A DNA stretch of 64,000 nucleotides, from positions 248,001 through 312,000 of the forward strand of contig NZ_JAHSTW010000001.1 in NCBI RefSeq assembly GCF_019145195.1. Direction: 5' to 3'. This DNA is from Pseudomonas siliginis. Lineage in GTDB: Bacteria > Pseudomonadota > Gammaproteobacteria > Pseudomonadales > Pseudomonadaceae. Made by a program: the position numbers and the translations under genes. Shown in pieces: positions 57,977 to 64,000 of the stretch. The notes below the pieces were generated by a model. It made no database searches. It worked only from the letters and a program-made list of their open reading frames with translations, and was not told where the DNA came from. The first letter of the stretch is position 1, and each line of letters opens with the position of its first letter.

Positions 57977-58189
57977 ATGAAGCCGTATGCAGAAACCAAC
58001 GTCGTTTGGCCGCAAGAGAAAACCGGACTGTCCGCCAGTGAATGCGAACGCAGCTTTTTGCTGCCGCAACTGATGGGCTCGCTCGCCGGTGAAACCTGCG
58101 CGTTGACGGGCTCATTCAATCAACGTGAGCATCTGCCTTCGAGCCCGAACGGCTGGTTTTCCCGCGGGCTCAAGGCGTTGTTTGCTTAG
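57977..58189 (+). CDS. Small 70-residue protein downstream of the redox fusion
   Basis: A short frame with a strong GAGGAGG six bases before its ATG, 17 bases after the fusion gene's stop. It has no signal peptide, two cysteines (ECER, ETCALT) and a hydrophobic tail (GWFSRGLKALFA). I recognise no family. The binding site and spacing make it a likely real gene in the same operon. Its end overlaps the permease stop by four bases on the opposite strand. Confidence 0.55.
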   Translation: MKPYAETNVVWPQEKTGLSASECERSFLLPQLMGSLAGETCALTGSFNQREHLPSSPNGWFSRGLKALFA

Positions 58190-59592
58190 GCTTTGCTCAC
58201 CGCAACCACCCTGCCCTCCGGCCCATGCTGGCGGCTGGTGACCAGGCCAATGAACGAGATCAGCAGCGCCAGGCCAATGGTCGAAGTCACTTCCAGGCGA
58301 TGTTCAGGGGTGATCATCATCACTGCCAACGCCGCGCAGATAAAGGCGATGACCAGCCAGGTGAGCCAGGGAAACAGCCACATGCGCAGGGTCATTTCGA
58401 CCTTTTCCCGTTCCAGTCGGCGGCGCATGCGCAACTGCGAAATGGCGATCACCAGATACACCAGCAAGGCGATTGCGCCGGAGCTGGCGAGCAGGAACTG
58501 GAACAGCCCGGCCGGCATGAAATAGCTGAGCAAGGTCACGCCTGCGCCAATCACCGTGCTGGCAATGACCGCCGCACGTGGCACGCCGGCCGCCGAAGTC
58601 ACCTTCAATGCCGGCGGCGCATCGCCGCGTCGGCCCAGCGAATAGAGCATGCGCGAGGAAATGTAGATCGACGAGTTCATGCAACTGGCCACCGCGATCA
58701 ATACGACCACGTCGACGAGGAATTTGGCGTTGGGGATGTTCATCAGTTCCAGTGCGCGCTGGTAGGAACCGACCGAGGCGAGTTGCGGGTCATTCCACGG
58801 CACCACGGAAATCACCACGAAGATCGACAGCAGATAGAAAATGCCGATGCGCCAGATCACCGAACGCGTGGCCTTGGCGATGTTCTGCGCCGGATTGTTC
58901 GACTCCGCAGCGGCGATGGTCACCGCTTCGGTGCCGATGAAACTGAACATGATGGTGATGAACGCGCCGACCACCGCCGACATGCCGTTGGGCGCAAAGC
59001 CGCCGTGCTCGGCCATCAGCGTGCTCAAGCCACTGGCTTCACGCTCGGGAATCCAGCCCATCAGCACCGCAAAGCCCAAGCCGATGAAACCGATGATTGC
59101 GATGACCTTGGCCATGGCGAACCAGAATTCGAACTCGCCGTATTTCGACACGCTGAACAGGTTGGTGATCACCAGCAGCACGATCGACAGCAAGGCGAAC
59201 AACCACGCATCGACCTGGGGAAACCACTGATTGAGCACGTGCCCGGCGGCCAGTGCTTCGATGGGAATCACCAGCACCCAGAACCACCAGTAGAGCCAGC
59301 CGATGGTGAAGCCGGCCCAGCGGCCAATGGCTTGATCGGCGTAGGTGGAAAACGAGCCGGTGTCGGGGTGCGCCACGGCCATTTCGCCGAGCATGCGCAT
59401 GACCAGCACGACCAAGAGACCGGAGAACAGATAAGCGAGCAGCACCGCAGGTCCTGCGGCGGCGATGGCGTGGCCTGAGCCGACGAAAAGTCCTGCGCCG
59501 ATGATGCCGGCAATGGAAAGCATGGTGACGTGACGCGGTTTGAAACCTTGCGCCAACTGACCGTTGGAGTCCTTGGGGTTCAGGCTAGTCAT
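58186..59592 (-). CDS. gabP: APC-family amino acid permease, GABA permease-like
   Basis: A 468-residue permease of the amino acid-polyamine-organocation family with about 12 spans. The start FKPRHVTMLSIAGIIGAGLFVGSGHAI in pieces, the helix 3 region GSFSTYADQAIGRWAGFTIGWLYW and SFIGTEAVTIAAAESNNP are those of the GabP/AnsP cluster. The likely substrate is GABA or a related amino acid. It is convergent with the small gene above. Exact substrate is not provable from sequence. Confidence 0.85.
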   Translation of the reverse strand: MTSLNPKDSNGQLAQGFKPRHVTMLSIAGIIGAGLFVGSGHAIAAAGPAVLLAYLFSGLLVVLVMRMLGEMAVAHPDTGSFSTYADQAIGRWAGFTIGWLYWWFWVLVIPIEALAAGHVLNQWFPQVDAWLFALLSIVLLVITNLFSVSKYGEFEFWFAMAKVIAIIGFIGLGFAVLMGWIPEREASGLSTLMAEHGGFAPNGMSAVVGAFITIMFSFIGTEAVTIAAAESNNPAQNIAKATRSVIWRIGIFYLLSIFVVISVVPWNDPQLASVGSYQRALELMNIPNAKFLVDVVVLIAVASCMNSSIYISSRMLYSLGRRGDAPPALKVTSAAGVPRAAVIASTVIGAGVTLLSYFMPAGLFQFLLASSGAIALLVYLVIAISQLRMRRRLEREKVEMTLRMWLFPWLTWLVIAFICAALAVMMITPEHRLEVTSTIGLALLISFIGLVTSRQHGPEGRVVAVSKA

Positions 59593-59827
59593 GGGTTCTT
59601 ATTGTTCTCATGATCGACGTTTGGGCCACTGACTGAGCGTCAGGCGATCATCATTTCCGGTGTCGGCATCAGGCGAAAGCTGCGACGCAGACGCTTTGCC
59701 GACGAAATGATGCTTCACCTTACGTGGCCCGGCCGCCGCGCAACTAGCCTGAGTGCGGCATGCCGATGTCTGATTTCGACATGCCACTCTCAGGCCAGCA
59801 TGGGGCTGCGGCAACCGCTGCGGCGAT

Positions 59828-61954
59828 TTACAGCGTGTAGGAAATCCCCACCTGCACGGTTCGCGGCGCGCCCGGGTAGGCGTAAACGTTGCCGAAGGCG
59901 CCTTCTTCGTAGTCGCGATCGAAGATGTTTTTCACATCGAGATTGAGCCGCACCTTGTCGTTGATCTTGTAGAAGCTCAGCAGGTCGACCACGGTGTAAC
60001 TGCCCATGGAAAACGCGGTGTTGGACGTCTGCCCGGCGCGCTCGTCGACGTATTTCAGGCCAGTGCCAAGGCCAAGGCCTTTGAGCGTGCCGTCCTGGAA
60101 TTCGTACATATTGAGCAGGCTGAAGCTGTTCTTCGGGATGTTCAGCAGGCGCGTGCCGGAGCGCAGCGTGTTGTCCTTGGTCACCTCGGCGTCGACGTAA
60201 GCGTAACCGCCGACCACTCGCCACTCCGGGGTGAGGTTGCCGGTGACGTTGACGTCGAAACCACGGCTGCGTACTTCACCAGCGGCGACGCTGAAGGTCG
60301 AATCCTCCGGGTCGGTGGTCAGCACGTTGCGTTTTTCGATCTGGTAGATCGCCGCGTCGACGCTCAACTGCTGATCCAGCGCTTCCCACTTGACGCCCAT
60401 CTCGTACGACTTGCCTTTCTCTGGAGCGAAGCCGCCGCCTTCGCGACTGGCGCCGGTGTTGGGCTTGAACGAGCGCGCGGTGTTGGCGTAGATCGCCAGG
60501 GTATCGGTCAAATCGTAGGTCACGCCGATACGCGGGGTGACGGCGTTGTCGCTGGCCTGCCAGCTCTTGCCGCCGGGCACGTAGGTTTCGTAATCGTGCT
60601 CGAAGCGCTCGAAACGTGCGCCGGCCAGCACTTTCAGCTTGTCGGTGAGGGCTACCTGATCCTGCACGAATGCCGCGTAGGTCTTGAGGTTCTCTTTGTC
60701 GTGGGTCGGCGTGCGGGTCAGGGCCGGGCGTGGCTGGCCGTAAACCGGATTGAAGATGTCGATCGGGTAGGCACTGACCGCGCCGCTGGAGCGCTGGATG
60801 ATCGACTTGTAATCGTAATCTTCGTACTCGATGCCGGTGAGCAAGGTGTGCTGCAGACCGCCAGTATCAAAATGCCCGGTGAGGTTAAGCTGGGTGTCCT
60901 TGTCGGTCCATTCCAGCTTGCGGTAGTTGAAGTTGCGCCCCAGCGTGCGGCCGTCAGCGGCAATGCCGTTGGCCTCGATCGCATTACCCTTGAGCGAGCC
61001 GTCGAGCCACTGGAAACCGCCGCCTAGGGTCCAGTCGTCGTTGAGCATGTGCTCGAAACGCAGTTGCGCCATGTTGTTGTCGTTGTGCAGTTTGCCGACG
61101 TCTTTCTCGCCGAAGAAGGTATCGCGCGAGGCGGTGCCGATCTGCGCCGGGTAGCGCGTCACGCCACGATCGAGCGGCGCGTTGTTGCGCATGAAATCGC
61201 CTTCGAAAATCAGCTTGGTCGCGTCGGTGGCCTGCCAGGTCAGCACCGGCGTGATGCCGTAGCGCTCGGTCTCGACATGATCGCGGAAGGTGTCACCGCC
61301 CTCGCCCACCACATTCAAGCGATAGGCCAGACGCCCTTCTTCATCCAGCGGCCCGGATGCGTCGAGGGTGCCGCGCTTCATGCCTTGGTCGTTCAATTGG
61401 CTGCCTAACGTAACGGTGCGCTCGGGCAACGGCTGTTTCGACACCACGTTGAAGGTACCGCCGGGATCGCCACGGCCATAGAGCATGGTCGCCGGACCGC
61501 GCAGCACTTCCAGACGCTCGATGGTATTGGCGTCGGGCATGTTCGGGTAGCCACGGTTGATCGGGAAACCGTTGCGGTAGAACTCACCGGTGGTGAAGCC
61601 GCGCACGGTGAAGGTGGTCAGGCCCTGCCCGCCGAAATTGTTCGCGCGACCGACGCCGCCAGCGTAATCCAGCGCATCCTGCAAACGCGTGGCGCCGAGG
61701 TCTTCGACGGCGTCCTTGGTCACCACGCTAATTGACTGCGGGGTTTCATGAATCGAAGTGTCGGTGCGCGTGGCGCTGGCGGAACGCGTCGCGCGGTAGC
61801 CTTGAACCGGGCCGTCTGCCCGTTCGTAATCCGCTGTGCCGACCACATCGGTGGCTTCCAGCTCAAGCGTTGAAGAAGTCGGTTCGGCTGACTCAGCCCA
61901 CGAGGAAGAAGACAACGCCTGCAGCACACAAATGGAAAGCAGAGTTCGACGCAT
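59828..61954 (-). CDS. TonB-dependent siderophore receptor without STN domain
   Basis: A 708-residue outer-membrane receptor. The signal peptide ends near SSSWA. The plug begins around residue 60 with DTSIHETPQSISVVTKDAVEDLGATRLQDALDYAGGV in pieces, TFTVRGFTTGEFYRNGF and LEVLRGPATMLYGRGDPGGTFNVVSKQP. The barrel ends in QVGISYTL. There is no STN domain and no adjacent sigma factor, so it does not signal. The FYRNGF / NMPDANTIERLEVL pattern resembles ferric siderophore receptors of the FhuE type. A Fur-box-like site lies upstream. Confidence 0.92.
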   Translation of the reverse strand: MRRTLLSICVLQALSSSSWAESAEPTSSTLELEATDVVGTADYERADGPVQGYRATRSASATRTDTSIHETPQSISVVTKDAVEDLGATRLQDALDYAGGVGRANNFGGQGLTTFTVRGFTTGEFYRNGFPINRGYPNMPDANTIERLEVLRGPATMLYGRGDPGGTFNVVSKQPLPERTVTLGSQLNDQGMKRGTLDASGPLDEEGRLAYRLNVVGEGGDTFRDHVETERYGITPVLTWQATDATKLIFEGDFMRNNAPLDRGVTRYPAQIGTASRDTFFGEKDVGKLHNDNNMAQLRFEHMLNDDWTLGGGFQWLDGSLKGNAIEANGIAADGRTLGRNFNYRKLEWTDKDTQLNLTGHFDTGGLQHTLLTGIEYEDYDYKSIIQRSSGAVSAYPIDIFNPVYGQPRPALTRTPTHDKENLKTYAAFVQDQVALTDKLKVLAGARFERFEHDYETYVPGGKSWQASDNAVTPRIGVTYDLTDTLAIYANTARSFKPNTGASREGGGFAPEKGKSYEMGVKWEALDQQLSVDAAIYQIEKRNVLTTDPEDSTFSVAAGEVRSRGFDVNVTGNLTPEWRVVGGYAYVDAEVTKDNTLRSGTRLLNIPKNSFSLLNMYEFQDGTLKGLGLGTGLKYVDERAGQTSNTAFSMGSYTVVDLLSFYKINDKVRLNLDVKNIFDRDYEEGAFGNVYAYPGAPRTVQVGISYTL

Positions 61955-62036
61955 GAGGTGAAAACCTTTACGAATAGGCCAGAACGAAGGGCAAAACCGC
62001 CAGTGAAAACGTCGCGCATGGTATACGGTCGCATTA

Positions 62037-62060
62037 GTAATTGAAACGTATTCCTATTTG
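62037..62060. promoter_or_regulatory. Putative Fur box upstream of TonB receptor
   Basis: Read on the minus strand, AAATAGGAATACGTTTCAAT covers the site, with GAATA and TTCAAT half-sites around a short centre. It lies 85-105 bases before the receptor start. Confidence 0.6.
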
Positions 62061-62220
62061 TCATGTTGATCAGGATTGGTGAGCGAGATTCATCACTCCA
62101 TCCTGAAACCGCGCATTATCAGTGGCGCGTCGATGGCCTAGGCTCGTAGAGATCCGACGTCAATCGATGGCTGCGCCGCGCTACGTGGGCGTCGCTAGCC
62201 TGTCTGAAAGGAATTTGCAG

Positions 62221-64000
62221 ATGAAATTCGACACCCCGGCCTCCTCCAATCCGATCGACCAGCTGAACGTCATCGGCCAACCTGCCGACCGCATCGACGG
62301 CAAGCTGAAAACCACCGGCACCGCTCCCTACGCCTACGAGCAAAACGCAGCGGTGCCGGACGCCGCCTATGGCTATATCGTCGGCACCGGGATCGGCAAG
62401 GGGCGCATTGCCTCGATCGATTCGACGCAAGCGCGTGAAGCGTCCGGGGTGATTGCCATCGTCACTTACGAAAACGCCGGGCCATTGGCCAAAGGCGAGT
62501 TTTATGTAGCCAGGGCGTTGGCCGGGCCGCAGGTCGATCACTATCACCAGGCCGTGGCGATTGTCGTCGCGGACACCTTCGAACAGGCCCGCGCGGCCGC
62601 CGGCTTGCTCGACATCCGCTACGTGGCCGAACCAGGTTCCTTCGATCTGGAGGCGGCGAAAGACTCCGCAACCCCACCGCCACCGGCCGGTTTCGGCCCG
62701 CCGCCGCAGACCAGCGCCGGTGACTTTGAAGGCGCCTTCAACGCTGCGCCCGTGCAAATCGATCAGCACTACAGCACGCCTGACCAGGCCCACGCGATGA
62801 TGGAACCGCACGCAACCATTGCCCGCTGGAGCGGCACGCAGTTGACCTTGTGGACATCGATCCAACAGATCAACTGGGGCGTGCGCGATCTGGCGAAAAC
62901 CCTCGGCATCGCCAAGGAAGATGTGCGCCTGATCTCGCCGTATATCGGCGGTGGTTTCGGCGGTAAGGGCACGATTCTTTGCGACGCAGTGTTGGCATCC
63001 CTGGCCGCTCGACATGCCGGGCGACCGGTGAAAGTCGCGCTGCCGCGGCCGCTGATGTTCAACAACCTGACCCATCGTCCGGCGACGCTTCAGCGCCTGC
63101 GCATCGGTGCCAACCGTGACGGCGTGATCACGGCGATCGGCCACGAGAGCTGGTCGGGCAATCTGCGCGGCGGACGCGCCGAAGCGGCTACCGCGTCAAC
63201 CCGATTGCTTTACGCCGGTGCCAATCGCATGACCCGTTTGAATCTCGCCGTGCTTGATCTCGCCGAGGGTTCGGCGATGCGCGCGCCGGGCGAGGCACCG
63301 GGGATGATGGCGCTGGAAATCGCCATGGATGAACTGGCCGAAAAGCTGCAGATGGATCCGCTGCAGCTGCGCATCCTCAACGACTCGCAGGTCGATCCGG
63401 AGCAACCGGCGCGGCCGTTCTCCAAACGGCAGTTGGTGGAATGCCTGAACACTGGCGCCGAACGCTTTGGCTGGCGTCAGCGCAACCCTCAACCCGCTCA
63501 GCGCCGTGAGGGCGGTTGGCTGATCGGCATCGGGCTGGCCTCGGCGATTCGCGGCGCACCGACGACCGCTTCGGCGGCGCGGGTGCGACTCGATCGTCAA
63601 GGCGTCATCACCGTGGAAACCGACATGACCGACATCGGCACCGGCAGTTACACCATCATCGCCCAGACCGCTGCCGAAATGATGGGCGTGCCGCTGGACC
63701 GTGTCGTGGTGCACTTGGGCGATTCGCGGTTTCCGGAATCGTCGGGCTCCGGCGGCCAGTGGGGCGCAGCCTCCTCCACTGCCGGCGTGTATGCCGCGTG
63801 CATGAAACTGCGTGAAGCCGCTGCTCGCGCCGTCGGGTTTGGCCCGCAGCAAGCCGAGTTTGTCGACGGGCAAATTCGCGCAGGCTCGCAGCAGGTTGCC
63901 TTGGCTCAGGCCGCAGCCAATGGCGAGCTGACGGGCGAGGACCGCATGGAATACGGCGATCTGGCCGAGCGTTTTGCCCAGCAGACTTTCGGCGCGCATT
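62221..64000 (+). CDS. paoC: Molybdenum hydroxylase large subunit (PaoC/YagR-like), N-terminal part
   Basis: The first 593 codons of a molybdopterin-binding aldehyde/xanthine oxidoreductase subunit, open at the window end. Family blocks are in order: PADRIDGKLKTTGTAPYAYE in pieces, ANLPTA-equivalent region, SPYIGGGFGGKG, SAMRAPGEAPGMMALEIAMDELAEKL and DIGTGSYTIIAQTAAEMMG. It should bind the molybdenum cofactor and oxidise aromatic aldehydes in a three-subunit complex. AAGGAATTTGCAG precedes the ATG at 62221. The 2Fe-2S and FAD subunit genes that normally come first are not upstream. It is divergent from the TonB receptor. Confidence 0.85.
   Translation, partial: MKFDTPASSNPIDQLNVIGQPADRIDGKLKTTGTAPYAYEQNAAVPDAAYGYIVGTGIGKGRIASIDSTQAREASGVIAIVTYENAGPLAKGEFYVARALAGPQVDHYHQAVAIVVADTFEQARAAAGLLDIRYVAEPGSFDLEAAKDSATPPPPAGFGPPPQTSAGDFEGAFNAAPVQIDQHYSTPDQAHAMMEPHATIARWSGTQLTLWTSIQQINWGVRDLAKTLGIAKEDVRLISPYIGGGFGGKGTILCDAVLASLAARHAGRPVKVALPRPLMFNNLTHRPATLQRLRIGANRDGVITAIGHESWSGNLRGGRAEAATASTRLLYAGANRMTRLNLAVLDLAEGSAMRAPGEAPGMMALEIAMDELAEKLQMDPLQLRILNDSQVDPEQPARPFSKRQLVECLNTGAERFGWRQRNPQPAQRREGGWLIGIGLASAIRGAPTTASAARVRLDRQGVITVETDMTDIGTGSYTIIAQTAAEMMGVPLDRVVVHLGDSRFPESSGSGGQWGAASSTAGVYAACMKLREAAARAVGFGPQQAEFVDGQIRAGSQQVALAQAAANGELTGEDRMEYGDLAERFAQQTFGAH

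Noticed and set aside
56149..58119. 656-codon minus-strand frame opposite the redox fusion
   Set aside because: Shadow of a real gene with clear domains; the composition is rich in Arg, Gln and His without motifs.
58225..59478. 417-codon plus-strand frame opposite the permease
   Set aside because: Low-complexity His/Asp/Gly/Arg text typical of an antisense frame; the permease is unambiguous.

Overview
The window looks like a Pseudomonas chromosome, most likely the P. fluorescens group. The basis is the high GC content, the characteristic Pseudomonas REP palindromes, FecI-FecR-TonB receptor triplets, a Spu/Puu polyamine block and several families common in this genus (DUF6130, DUF2790, DUF3833, DUF6482). 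Most genes are ordinary accessory metabolism, transport and regulation with tight spacing and clear ribosome binding sites.

Layout. 1-408: start of a UDP-glucose dehydrogenase gene, cut by the window edge. 653-1591: a lone tyrosine recombinase. 1598-3819: pqiB-pqiC lipid-transport pair without pqiA. 4042-9036: polyamine block (gamma-glutamylputrescine synthetase, PotF-type binding protein, gamma-glutamylputrescine oxidase) with a divergent AraC regulator and REP clusters. 9118-13047: first FecI-FecR-receptor set. 13153: DUF985 cupin. 13860-20747: an accessory island with a 773-residue orphan protein, a tRNA gene with a Lys CUU anticodon, a PD-(D/E)XK nuclease-like gene that looks 5'-truncated, a phage-type repressor, an orphan 370-residue protein, a low-affinity iron permease-like protein and a thymidylate-kinase-like ATPase. 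20850-30874: redox and small-molecule genes, including a HvfABC/X-type copper-binding RiPP (bufferin-like) cluster whose precursor carries four EGKCG motifs and two EF-hands. 31148-33478: a two-domain lysozyme-inhibitor protein and an FAD oxidoreductase. 33749-37746: second FecI-FecR-receptor set. 38610-43011: DUF6130, TrkH, YciI, NAD(P)H oxidoreductase and LysR. 43884-46056: folE-DUF3833-SDR-DUF6482 operon. 46183-51084: DUF1206, an NRAMP-like transporter with altered metal-site motifs, a frameshifted lactonase and an MFS transporter. 51086-52954: RclC/RclR-like reactive-chlorine module. 53110-59592: hydrolase, LysR, GST, a fused PNPOx/FNR/ferredoxin oxidoreductase and a GABA-type permease. 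59828-61954: third TonB receptor. 62221-64000: start of a molybdenum hydroxylase large subunit.

How the genes work together. Iron acquisition is the main recurring theme: three TonB receptors, two with their own ECF sigma and anti-sigma pair and with Fur-box-like sites upstream. Putrescine uptake and gamma-glutamylation genes form one minus-strand unit. The HvfX-Ohr-HvfB-HvfC-HvfA run combines a peptide-modifying enzyme pair with a secreted cysteine-rich precursor and an organic-peroxide reductase, suggesting copper or oxidative stress defence.

The two places most worth study are the nuclease / tRNA / 773-residue gene arrangement at 13860-17711 and the EF-hand bufferin-like cluster at 22285-25782. 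No database search was possible, so all names rest on motif and family recognition.
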